From assembly GCA_030609345.1 (NCBI GenBank), contig JAUWCK010000006.1, positions 1 to 16,999 on the forward strand: 16,999 bases of DNA, read 5' to 3'. The translations under genes and the position numbers were made by a program. Positions 6,823 through 14,810 of the stretch are shown here, piece after piece. Position 1 is the stretch's first letter; every line of letters begins with the position of its first letter. Source of the stretch: Methanosarcinales archaeon (GTDB lineage: Archaea > Halobacteriota > Methanosarcinia > Methanosarcinales > Methanogasteraceae). The notes below the pieces were generated by a model that saw only the letters and a program-made list of their open reading frames with translations, made no database searches and was not told the DNA's origin.

Positions 6823-7779
6823 ATGCTGCAACTCACACCACGAGAAACCCAATCAGTGGCTGAAATGGCCGCTGCCCTATATGATTTTCTTCCTGGAACT
6901 TCACATCCAATGTCACGGATCAAGATCGATTTTGGCACGGTCGCACAGTCTGTTGGTCTGGGGGATTTCTGGTTGGGAGGAAGCAAACAACCAGCAATCG
7001 AGGCGTTGCTTGAAGCAACTCTACAAATGCGAAGGGGTAAATTCTGTTCTCTGTTGGTTAGTATAGTACAAGAAGGATTGAAATACCGAACCAGAAAGGG
7101 AAAACCAATAACACAAGAGGAAATGGGCAGACTCAACGGATTGATTGAAAAAATAGGGTTCAAGATTCCGGAACTTGTTGATCCTAATTTCATTGCATAT
7201 TTGCCTCAGGAAAAACCTTCCACAACTGAAACAAAGACGGAGACAAAGACCCACGCTGTAATAGCACCTGAAAAGCTCTCTGAACTTAAAACTCGTTTCC
7301 TGCAAATTAGTCGACTGAAGCCACAAGAACGGGGATATGCGCTGGAAAAATTCCTTTACGACTTATTCGACATCTATAGCTTCAATCCAAGACCATCGTT
7401 TCGCATAGTAGGTGAGCAGATTGATGGTAGTATTGAATTTGAGCACGAGATATATTTGGTTGAAGCCAAATGGCAGACGCAACCAATCAACCAAGCCGAT
7501 CTTATGGTTCTGGATGGGCGCGTTGCTGGTCATTCCGGAATTGGTCGGGGAATCTACATCACTGCTGAGGGGTTCTCTCCGAATGGTATAGCTGCGTATA
7601 ATCGACTTCGACCATCATCGATAATCGGAATAGACGGGCGAGATCTATATTTCATACTCGAACATGGTTTGCCAATAGATGAAGTGCTTCGCCGTAAGAT
7701 TCGCTGGCTTGTCGAAACTGGAGACTTCTTTTACCCAATCTCCGAATTTCTTTATGAGTTGGAAGGTATATTGAAATGA
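6823..7779 (+). CDS. Mrr-like restriction endonuclease with an unrecognised N-terminal domain
   Basis: The 318-residue protein starts 2 bases after the hsdS stop. The C-terminal half (about 165-300) is a PD-(D/E)XK fold of the Mrr catalytic type: GYALEKFLYDLF (171-182), QIDGSIEF (199-206) and VEAKWQ (213-218), giving E175, D201 and E214-x-K216 as likely active-site residues. It is followed by GRGIYITAEGFSPNG, a typical Mrr-like strand and turn. Residues 1-127 form a separate compact domain with LGDFWLGGSK (46-55), linked by a T/E/K-rich stretch (133-143). I do not recognise that domain; it could sense a signal or bind a partner. Mrr-like enzymes usually cut modified or foreign DNA. It is probably a second effector carried with the type I genes. 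Confidence 0.82.
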   Translation: MLQLTPRETQSVAEMAAALYDFLPGTSHPMSRIKIDFGTVAQSVGLGDFWLGGSKQPAIEALLEATLQMRRGKFCSLLVSIVQEGLKYRTRKGKPITQEEMGRLNGLIEKIGFKIPELVDPNFIAYLPQEKPSTTETKTETKTHAVIAPEKLSELKTRFLQISRLKPQERGYALEKFLYDLFDIYSFNPRPSFRIVGEQIDGSIEFEHEIYLVEAKWQTQPINQADLMVLDGRVAGHSGIGRGIYITAEGFSPNGIAAYNRLRPSSIIGIDGRDLYFILEHGLPIDEVLRRKIRWLVETGDFFYPISEFLYELEGILK

Positions 7780-7895
7780 TATCTAAATTCTGCCGCTGTG
7801 ACCTGCTTATGCATAAGCTGATTTTAGGCAAAGGTGATGTTGCGACATTATATATAAACGCATGGAGAAAAGTGCACTATGAGTATAGTAATTGA
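7776..7895 (+). pseudogene. Decayed remnant of an hsdS 3' end
   Basis: A 39-codon frame opens at ATG 7776, overlapping the Mrr-gene stop (ATGA). It contains CDLLMHKLILGKGDV, which lines up with RDLLLPKLISGELDV at the end of HsdS (10 of 20 residues identical across DLL..KLI.G..DV..L.I). The DNA at 7800-7840 matches 6749-6789 at 30 of 41 positions. It has no recognition domain and runs into the DUF3644 gene, so it is a fragment and not a working gene. It shows that an hsdS once ended just before the DUF3644 gene, or that the segment was duplicated when the Mrr gene was inserted. Confidence 0.65.
7847..7858 (+). promoter_or_regulatory. Strong TATA box ahead of the DUF3644 gene
   Basis: ATTATATATAAA is centred about 26 bases before the ATG at 7879, so the predicted transcript would start at or next to the start codon (leaderless). 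A weak GGAG lies at 7864-7867. The gene can probably be expressed apart from the rest of the operon. Confidence 0.55.
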
Positions 7896-8889
7896 AAAAC
7901 TTCTCGCAAATTCCTTAGCTGCTGTTCTATCATCAATTGAAATCTACAACAAGCCGGATTTCAAGTATCGTGAAGAAATCTTTACGATTTTGAACATCAA
8001 CGCATGGGAGTTATTATTAAAGGCGAAGATACTCAAAGACTCAAACGGCGAGATTGAAAGCTTGTATGTGGTGAAGGGTGGGGCACCAAAGCTGAATCGG
8101 AGTGGTAGCCCTATGACTATTGAGATTGTCGGTGCCATGAAGAGAGTTGAACTTGATCCTGCAATTATTGCGAATCTCAGCTATTTAATTGAGGTTCGTG
8201 ATACCGCAGTTCATTTTTATAATGATGAAAACCTGTCATATGTGGTCTATACACTTGGGGTTGCATCGCTTAAGAACTATCAAAAGCTTATCAAAGAGTG
8301 GTTCGATAAGAGTTTACTCGATTACAACTTTTATATCCTCCCTCTCGCCTTTGCATATAATTTCAAAACGATTTCGGTTCTCGAATTAGAAAAAGAGCCT
8401 GAAGCTATTTCGAATTTAGTAAAATCGGTTTCTACAATGCAATCGTCATTACGTCAAGGTGGTGATTTCTATTTTGTTTGTGAAGTGGCAACAGAAATAA
8501 AATCGGTTAAAAAATTTATAGATGGAGGGGACCTAACGACAGTTATAGATGCTGACGCCACCAGACCTGATGCTGCAATTATTTTTGAAACTCAAAGTTT
8601 GATTGATAAATATCCACTTTCTTATACAGAATTGCTTGCTAAGATTCGAAATGCAATACCAGGAATAAAACCGAGCCAAGTTAATATATTCATAAAAAAT
8701 CACGAAATAAAGACAAATCTCAAATATTCAACTTATAGTTTTAGAACTAGAACTCAGCAAGATAATTATGAAAAAAAAGGTATCTTGCCTAAGAGCATCA
8801 CAAATATTTATAATGAGGATGCAGTTCGATACATTATTGAGAACATTGAACGTGAAACTTCCGAGTACTCCAAAAATGGTACAGAATGA
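7879..8889 (+). CDS. DUF3644-family protein, possible HEPN-type RNase
   Basis: The 336-residue protein begins with the pattern I associate with DUF3644: SIEIYNKPDFKYREE, then NAWELLLKAKIL (41-52). A helical region contains RDTAVHF, giving R107-x4-H112. An R-x4-6-H motif at a helix end is the hallmark of HEPN ribonucleases, so RNA cleavage during infection is possible, but this is inference from motif and context. The C-terminal part (about 250-335) contains a small helical segment PSQVNIFIKNHEI and may bind nucleic acid. The coding sequence is clearly AT-richer than hsdM or hsdR, a sign of transfer. It has its own TATA box and lies inside the type I locus, which suits a back-up or abortive-infection effector. 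Confidence 0.75.
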   Translation: MSIVIEKLLANSLAAVLSSIEIYNKPDFKYREEIFTILNINAWELLLKAKILKDSNGEIESLYVVKGGAPKLNRSGSPMTIEIVGAMKRVELDPAIIANLSYLIEVRDTAVHFYNDENLSYVVYTLGVASLKNYQKLIKEWFDKSLLDYNFYILPLAFAYNFKTISVLELEKEPEAISNLVKSVSTMQSSLRQGGDFYFVCEVATEIKSVKKFIDGGDLTTVIDADATRPDAAIIFETQSLIDKYPLSYTELLAKIRNAIPGIKPSQVNIFIKNHEIKTNLKYSTYSFRTRTQQDNYEKKGILPKSITNIYNEDAVRYIIENIERETSEYSKNGTE

Positions 8890-8929
8890 CGCAAAACAGC
8901 AAGTGAGAACATAGAAGTGTAATTACCGA

Positions 8930-8986
8930 ATGAAAAAAAGGTCCATCATGATAAAAACTTTATCGGCGACGCCGGAAGGAAAATGA
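8930..8986 (+). other. 18-codon mini-ORF and paired hairpins before hsdR
   Basis: ATG 8930 opens MKKRSIMIKTLSATPEGK, whose TGA (8984-8986) overlaps the hsdR ATG at 8983. Within it are two back-to-back stems: GATAAA/TTTATC (8950-8964) and CGGC/GCCG (8964-8974). They are followed by GGAAGGAAA just before the hsdR start. This could tune hsdR translation, or the overlap may be chance; nothing else is seen in 8890-8982. Confidence 0.3.
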
Positions 8987-11900
8987 TGAATAGTGACTAC
9001 TCAGAAGACACTCTCGTCGAACAGCCAGCAATCGCGCTCTTTGCCGAACTCGGCTGGCAGACCGCTAATTGTTTCAGCGAAACGTTCGGCACAGGCGGTA
9101 TGCTCGGACGCGAGACAGCAGGCGAGGTCGTGCTAACATCCCGCCTTCGTCCTGCGCTGGAGCGGCTGAATCAGGGTCTGCCTGCTTTTGCGTTTGATCT
9201 GGCTATCGAGGAGCTTACCCGCGACCGCAGCGCAATGAGTCCTGCACGGGCAAACAGCGAGGTCTACCGCCTGATCAAGGGCGGTGTAAAGGTGAGGATT
9301 CCTGATCCGAACGGCGAGGGGGAGACTGTCGAGACTGTCCGGGCGATCGACTGGAATGAGCCGGATAACAACAACTTCTTCCTTGCATCGCAGTTCTGGG
9401 TCACCGGGGAAATGCATAAACGCCGCGCCGATCTGGTCGGTTTCGTAAACGGCATCCCGTTTCTATTCATCGAGCTTAAGGCACCACATAAACGACTGGA
9501 GACTGCTTACGCTGACAATCTGACCGATTACAAGGACACGATCCCGCACATCCTCTGGTACAACCAGTTAGTCATCCTCTCAAACGGCAGTGAGAGCAAG
9601 GTCGGCAGTGCCACATCTGAGTGGGAGCATTTTGCTGACTGGAAGAAGATCAACGATGAAGGCGAGGAGGGGGTCATCTCACTGGATACGATGATCCGCG
9701 GCACATGCGAGCCCAAACGGCTGCTTGATCTTGTTGAGAACTATATGGTTTTCATGGAGGTGCCGGGCGGGCTTGTTAAGCTGGTTGCGAAGAATCACCA
9801 GTACTTTGGCGTGGAGCGCACGATTGCAGCACTCGCGGATATCAAGTCCCGAAACGGCAAACTCGGCATCTTCTGGCACACACCGGGTAGCGGCAAGAGC
9901 GTCTCGATGATCTTCTTCTCTCAGAAGATCCTGCGGAAGGTCTCTGGTAACTGGACTTTTGTCATCGTGACCGACCGGAAGGACCTGGATACACAGATCT
10001 ACAAGAACTTCGCAAATACCGGTGTGGTAACCGAAGAGCAAGCTCATGCGACAAATTCCACTCATCTGCGGCAGTTGCTTGGCGAAGACCATCGTTACGT
10101 CTTCACGCTGATCCAGAAGTTCCGCGCCGGGAAAGGAGAAAGACACCCCGTTCTCTCGGAGCGGTCAGATATCATCGTCATCGCTGATGAGGCACACCGC
10201 AGCCAGTATGATACGCTCGCGCTCAATATGCGCACTGCACTACCAAATGCCTCATTCATCGCGTTTACCGGAACCCCGCTAATCATAGGGGAGGAAAAGA
10301 CCCGTGAGATCTTTGGTGATTACATAAGCATCTTTGGCTTCAAGCAATCAGTGGAAGACTGTGCGACAGTTCCGCTCTACTATGAAAACCGGATTCCAGA
10401 GCTCCAACTGACCAACAAGGACCTCAATGAAGATATGGAGCGTCTGCTAGAAGATGCCGAACTGGATGATGAACAGGAGAAGCGACTGGAGCGAGAGTTT
10501 GCCCGCCAGTATCACTTGATCACGCGTGATGATCGGCTTGAGACTGTCGCAGAGGATATTGTGTCGCATTTCATGGGCAGGGGCTTTCGGGGCAAGGCGA
10601 TGGTGGTCAGCATCGATAAGGCAACAGCGATACGGATGTACGACAAAGTCCGGAAGCACTGGGAACAGTATCTGGACCAGATGCGAGGTGAACTCGCTGC
10701 AACATCGCATGCGTTTAGCGCGGAGAGAGCAGCGATTGAGGCGAAAATCCATTACATGGAAGAGACTGACATGGCAGTGGTGATCTCCCAGGCACAGAAT
10801 GAAGTAGAGGATATGCGAAAGAAGGGACTGGATATCACCCCCCACCGCAGGCGAATAGTGAATGAAGATATGGACTCTAAATTCAAGGACCCTAACAACC
10901 CATTCCGCATCGTCTTCGTCTGCGCCATGTGGATGGCTGGCTTTGATGCACCCAACTGCGCCACAATCTACCTCGACAAGCCGATGCGCAACCACACCCT
11001 GATGCAAGCCATCGCACGGGCTAATCGGGTCTTTCAGGACAAGGTCAACGGCTTGATCGTCGATTACGTCGGGATTTTCCGAGACATGCAGAAGGCGCTG
11101 GCGATATATGGTTCAGGTTCCGGACGAGATGGTGAGGATGGTGATACGCCTGTGAATGAAAAATCGGTGCTGGTAGGGAGACTAAGAGCAGCTATCGAGG
11201 AGGCGGCTGCATTCTGTGCCGAACGCGGAATCGAGCTGAACGCAATCCGGATGGCGGATGGATTCGAGAAGACAAAACTGTTGGAGGGTGCAGTGGATGC
11301 GATTCTGATCAACGATGAATCAAAGAAACGCTACCTTCTGCTGGCTGGTAATGTGAGCAAGCTTTACAGGGCGATTCTACCAGACCCGGCAGCAAACGAA
11401 CTGGCTCCGAGATGCGTTCTCTTTGGCGTCATTGCCCAGAGGCTTCAGTCCCTCACACCTCGTGCCGACATCTCCGAAGTGATGGGGGCTGTCGAGAGTC
11501 TTCTTGATAAGTCAATTGCTTCCGAGGGGTATGAGATTCGTTATCGTGCAACACCGTATGGCTCGGATCATCTCGTAGATCTGAGCAAGATCGACTTTGA
11601 TGCACTTCGGGCTAAGTTTGAACAGGGACACAAGCGAACCGAGGCGGAAAAACTGAGAGGAACCATCAACAGTAAACTTACGAAGATGATCCGCCTCAAC
11701 CGCACGCGAATGGATTATCTGGAACGGTTCAAGGAGATGATCGAGGAGTATAATACTGGAAGCATGAATATTGACGAATTTTTCAGGCAGCTTGTTGACT
11801 TCGCACAGAGCCTTAACGAGGAGGAGACGCGGTGCATTGCTGAGCAACTGTCCGAAGAGGAACTTGCCATATTCGACCTGCTGACCAGACCGGAGATAGA

Positions 11901-12171
11901 GTTAAGCGAGCAAGAGAAGCAGCAGGTCAAGAAGGTGGATCGTGAGCTGCTCGAGACGCTAAAGCAGGAAAAATTCGTGCTTGACTGGCGAAAGCACCAG
12001 CAATCCCGTGCAGCGGTGAGGGTGACAATCGAGAAAATTCTGGACAGGTTGCCACAGTGCTACACACAGGAATTGTATGGGCAGAAGTGCGATCTTGTGT
12101 ACCAACACATCTACGACTCGTATTTCGGATCGGAGCAGAGTGTTTATGCGCCTGCCGCTCTTGCAGCTTGA
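8983..12171 (+). CDS. hsdR: Type I restriction endonuclease/translocase subunit HsdR
   Basis: HsdR pulls DNA past the bound complex with ATP and cuts at a distance when the site is unmethylated. The 1062-residue protein has a PD-(D/E)XK nuclease domain near the N-terminus (D150 and IELK at 163-166). Its superfamily 2 motor has HTPGSGKSVSM (299-309, Walker A), ADEAHRSQ (401-408), AFTGTP (427-432) and QAIARANR (about 675-682, motif VI). The C-terminal 350 residues are helical and should dock onto HsdM/HsdS. Length and motifs are normal, so the enzyme appears intact. Two ATGs are adjacent (8983 and 8986) and GGAAGG stands just upstream. The gene is separated from hsdS by the Mrr and DUF3644 cargo. 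Base composition is like hsdM. Confidence 0.95.
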   Translation: MMNSDYSEDTLVEQPAIALFAELGWQTANCFSETFGTGGMLGRETAGEVVLTSRLRPALERLNQGLPAFAFDLAIEELTRDRSAMSPARANSEVYRLIKGGVKVRIPDPNGEGETVETVRAIDWNEPDNNNFFLASQFWVTGEMHKRRADLVGFVNGIPFLFIELKAPHKRLETAYADNLTDYKDTIPHILWYNQLVILSNGSESKVGSATSEWEHFADWKKINDEGEEGVISLDTMIRGTCEPKRLLDLVENYMVFMEVPGGLVKLVAKNHQYFGVERTIAALADIKSRNGKLGIFWHTPGSGKSVSMIFFSQKILRKVSGNWTFVIVTDRKDLDTQIYKNFANTGVVTEEQAHATNSTHLRQLLGEDHRYVFTLIQKFRAGKGERHPVLSERSDIIVIADEAHRSQYDTLALNMRTALPNASFIAFTGTPLIIGEEKTREIFGDYISIFGFKQSVEDCATVPLYYENRIPELQLTNKDLNEDMERLLEDAELDDEQEKRLEREFARQYHLITRDDRLETVAEDIVSHFMGRGFRGKAMVVSIDKATAIRMYDKVRKHWEQYLDQMRGELAATSHAFSAERAAIEAKIHYMEETDMAVVISQAQNEVEDMRKKGLDITPHRRRIVNEDMDSKFKDPNNPFRIVFVCAMWMAGFDAPNCATIYLDKPMRNHTLMQAIARANRVFQDKVNGLIVDYVGIFRDMQKALAIYGSGSGRDGEDGDTPVNEKSVLVGRLRAAIEEAAAFCAERGIELNAIRMADGFEKTKLLEGAVDAILINDESKKRYLLLAGNVSKLYRAILPDPAANELAPRCVLFGVIAQRLQSLTPRADISEVMGAVESLLDKSIASEGYEIRYRATPYGSDHLVDLSKIDFDALRAKFEQGHKRTEAEKLRGTINSKLTKMIRLNRTRMDYLERFKEMIEEYNTGSMNIDEFFRQLVDFAQSLNEEETRCIAEQLSEEELAIFDLLTRPEIELSEQEKQQVKKVDRELLETLKQEKFVLDWRKHQQSRAAVRVTIEKILDRLPQCYTQELYGQKCDLVYQHIYDSYFGSEQSVYAPAALAA

Positions 12172-12326
12172 AGCGTCAGTGAACCGATCTGCACAGTCTC
12201 TGTTTGGATATTAGGTATCAGCAGGGTATATGTCCGGGTTTTGCGATAATCAACAACTACTCACAGTCCTGCCACCCCCTCGCAGTAAAAACAGATATAC
12301 CATGACCGCATCCAGATTAACAAACC

Positions 12327-13631
12327 ATGAAGATCACGATCGTCTCCCCTGAACTCTACACGTATGGCTCGATGGTGATCGGCGGAGTCCTTGTGGATGC
12401 AGGATTCGACGTAACGCTCACCAAAAATACGGACGTCAGTGCGGACACAGACATAATATTACTGAGCCTATACTCGACACTCCACCTCCTTGAGAGCAGG
12501 ATCAGAAACTTCGCAAAACAGAACAGCAAACCGATCTATGTCGGAGGTCCTGTTAGCGCATATCCTGACATCATTCTCGGAGAACTGGACGTGGACGGCG
12601 TTATCGTCGGGGAAGGCGAGGAGTCAACGGTTGAACTGCTGAGCAACGGAGTTTCGGAAGACATCTCCGGAATCGCATTCAGAAACGATGGCGAGATCAT
12701 CCGGACTGAGCCAGTGCCCGCGAAACTCGATAGACCGATGCCGCTGATACCTGACGACATCAGCGACCAGAGTATCCGGGGCGCGAATGTATATATCGAG
12801 ACGCACAGGGGTTGCATCGGAGCATGTGGCTTCTGTCAGGTCCCGAAGTTTTTTGGAAGGAAGATCCGGAGCCGGGAGATTGCGGACATCATCGCGGAGA
12901 TAAAGGAATTTAAGCAGCGCGGCGTTCAGAGGATCGCGATCAGTGGCGGAACGAGCTCGCTGTACCAGTACAACCAGCATGAAAAATCGGTCAATGTGGG
13001 TGCGTTCATCGAACTGCTGCAAGCGATCGCCGAGGTGATGGGGGGCAGAAACGTCTCGGTTCCCGACATCCGGGTTGATTATGTCAATGAGGAGATGCTC
13101 CATGCGATCCACGACTTCACGATGGGCTGGGTTTATTACGGGATCGAGTCAGGAAGCGACAGGATGCTTAAGGAGATGCGGAAAGGGGTTGATGCGGAAA
13201 AGAACGTTTATGCGATCGAACTTGCGCAGCAGTGCGGCGTGAAGGTTGCAGGGAGTTTTATCGTCGGCTATCCGGGCGAGACTGCCGAGGATTACCAGCT
13301 GACAAAGGACTTAATCGAGGATACGTTCCTGGACGACGTCTTCATAAGCATCGCAGAGCCGATACCGGAGACTAATCTTGCAGATCTCGTGCTAAAAACG
13401 GATGATTCTGAGAACCCGACGTTTATTGCGCATACCGGCGAGTACAAGTCACTGAAACTGACAGAGAGTGAGGCGCGGTGCTTCGATCTCACGCTGCACG
13501 CCCAGATGTGCAAGTCAATGCCAAGTCTCCTGACCGATCAACTGTATCAGGCGTGTCTCGATGATGCCAGACAGCAGGGAAGCGATGTGCGTGCGGTAAC
13601 GAGGCTGCTGCAGAAGTATCGCGGGAAATAA
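12327..13631 (+). CDS. B12-binding-domain/radical SAM protein, possible MCR glutamine C-methyltransferase
   Basis: The 434-residue protein has an N-terminal Rossmann-like domain of the B12-binding type (1-140: YTYGSMVIGGVLVDAGFDV, IYVGGPVSAYPD, GVIVGEGEES). It lacks the DxHxxG cobalt-ligand motif. A radical SAM domain follows with C163-x3-C167-x2-C170 (RGCIGACGFCQVPKFFGR) for the iron-sulfur cluster, and GIESGSDRMLKEMRKG for SAM binding. The domain order and the FCQVPKFFGR pattern resemble methanogen proteins that methylate methyl-coenzyme M reductase on glutamine (MgmA), but related families of unknown role share them, so the specific function is tentative. The gene stands alone. A TATA-like CAGATATACC lies about 30 bases before the ATG, which suggests a nearly leaderless mRNA. 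Confidence 0.75.
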   Translation: MKITIVSPELYTYGSMVIGGVLVDAGFDVTLTKNTDVSADTDIILLSLYSTLHLLESRIRNFAKQNSKPIYVGGPVSAYPDIILGELDVDGVIVGEGEESTVELLSNGVSEDISGIAFRNDGEIIRTEPVPAKLDRPMPLIPDDISDQSIRGANVYIETHRGCIGACGFCQVPKFFGRKIRSREIADIIAEIKEFKQRGVQRIAISGGTSSLYQYNQHEKSVNVGAFIELLQAIAEVMGGRNVSVPDIRVDYVNEEMLHAIHDFTMGWVYYGIESGSDRMLKEMRKGVDAEKNVYAIELAQQCGVKVAGSFIVGYPGETAEDYQLTKDLIEDTFLDDVFISIAEPIPETNLADLVLKTDDSENPTFIAHTGEYKSLKLTESEARCFDLTLHAQMCKSMPSLLTDQLYQACLDDARQQGSDVRAVTRLLQKYRGK

Positions 13632-13674
13632 GAGACTTGGTACGTAAAGTCTCAAAAACGGTGGCGGTAGCCAC
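13632..13674 (+). terminator. Two hairpins after the radical SAM gene
   Basis: GAGACTT (13632-13638) pairs with AAGTCTC (13647-13653), directly after the stop and followed by CAAAAACG. GTGGC (13661-13665) then pairs with GCCAC (13670-13674). There is no T-run, so processing or mRNA protection is as likely as termination. Confidence 0.35.
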
Positions 13675-13718
13675 AGTTCTGAAAACCACTTTGTAACTAC
13701 TCACCCCCCACCACAAAA

Positions 13719-13733
13719 TTCATTATTAATGAA
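13719..13733. repeat. AT-rich palindrome ahead of the IS66 remnant
   Basis: TTCATTATTAATGAA is a perfect palindrome around a central T. It lies 25 bases after GTAACTACTCACC (13693-13705) and before the transposase remnant, so it may be an operator or part of the element's left end. No other gene is seen between 13632 and 13782. Confidence 0.35.
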
Positions 13734-13794
13734 ATTATATCTCATGTCACAATCGTTGTAAATAAAATATTTCGTTTGATGGATGGAGAACGCA

Positions 13795-14055
13795 ATGCAC
13801 ACACCCACCCACGAAGATATTCATACCGCATACCAGCAAGGGGAAGAAGCAATCGTTCAACTAATCGTTCAACTAATTGGTCAGCTTATTCAGGAATTAC
13901 AAACCCTGCAAGATCAGCTGAACAAGAACAGCAAAAACAGCAGCAAGCCCCCTTCCAGCGATAGACTCAAAAAGACACCCCGTACCAAAAGTCAGGAGAT
14001 TGCCGGGCAACAAGAAGAACGGCGGGCAGGAGGGGATGTTGGTCGCACACTGGAA
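13795..14055 (+). pseudogene. IS66-type transposase, N-terminal fragment with frameshifts
   Basis: The N-terminal region (MHTPTHEDIHTAYQQGEEAI, then LQDQLNKNSKNSSKPPSSD) is the signature start of IS66-family transposases. GGAG at 13785-13788 fits a start at 13795. After LKKTPRTKS the frame moves: the family pattern GNKKNGGQEG is read in the second frame (14006-14035), then VGRTLE in the original frame (14038-14055). A base gained near 13994 and one lost near 14036 therefore almost cancel. The family pattern ends near 14055 and the rest of the transposase, including the DDE catalytic core, is absent. Sequence of another gene follows at once. The fragment cannot transpose. Confidence 0.8.
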
Positions 14056-14057
14056 CT

Positions 14058-14726
14058 CTGGAAGCAGAGGTCGAACTTGGAGAAACAGGTGCCGAGGAGT
14101 GTGTCGGCGATAGATTGGTTGAATTTTATTTTATCGGAGACCGGGGTTATGGATGGATATTTCCAAAGAGGGATCGTATCTCGATAGGCATCGGCGAATT
14201 TGCCGCACAGGTGCATAACCTGAAGGGATCGTTCAGCAGATTTGTCAGGGACGTCTCGGTACAGAAGAATATCGATATCGAAGGCAGGATAACCAGAATA
14301 AACAGCTATATACTTCCTGCTGGCGGCTTTGATCGGAAAATACATGGCGACCATGTACTACTGACAGGCGATGCTGCCGGTTTTGTCGATCCGTTTCTTG
14401 GCGAGGGGATCTATTATGCTCTGAAAAGTGGCGAGATAGCAGCCGATGTCGCGGCAGGTGCTGTCGAGAGCGGTGATTTCTCTGAAAGATTCTTGCAGGA
14501 ATATGTGATGAGGTGTGAAAAGGAGTTTAATTACGATCTAAAATCTGCACTGAAGTTTGCAAACTTTGCTTATGGTCATCGGGACCTGTTTTTAAAGGCG
14601 TTATGGAAGGACAAAAAGTTGTTTATGGAATATCTGAGAACCGCCAGGGGTGATATGACCTACACCGATTTTAACAGGTGGTGCGCCCGCAGGTCTCCTG
14701 TGACGCTTGCAAAACTGATCATTTGA
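14058..14726 (+). pseudogene. Geranylgeranyl reductase-family flavoprotein, 5'-truncated
   Basis: From CTG at 14058 the frame reads LEAEVELGETG, then FYFIGDRGYGWIFPK and LLTGDAAGFVDPFLGEGIYYAL, the second FAD-binding motif and active-site region of geranylgeranyl reductase-type enzymes, which saturate isoprenoid chains of archaeal lipids. The frame ends at 14726 after about 222 residues. Family members have about 390-410, with an N-terminal GxGxxG FAD-binding motif that is missing here. The first ATG (14115) lies inside the conserved region. Sequence from the IS66 fragment joins it at about 14050-14058. The gene was probably cut by element insertion and deletion and should be inactive. The remaining half reads cleanly, so the event may be recent. 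Confidence 0.78.
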
Positions 14727-14810
14727 TCTTGGTAGATCGGGTGGATAGAGTGGATGGGGTTTCAGTTGTGCGTTTTACTTAAGAGCGATCACGCTTCCGG
14801 CAATCCCAAC

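Noticed and set aside
10447..11007. 186-codon minus-strand frame inside hsdR
   Set aside because: It is antisense to conserved motor sequence of HsdR and has no recognisable domain, start signal or neighbour.
14115..14726. 203-codon frame as an intact gene
   Set aside because: It starts within the conserved part of a geranylgeranyl reductase and lacks the N-terminal FAD-binding half; homology continues upstream of the ATG to about 14058.
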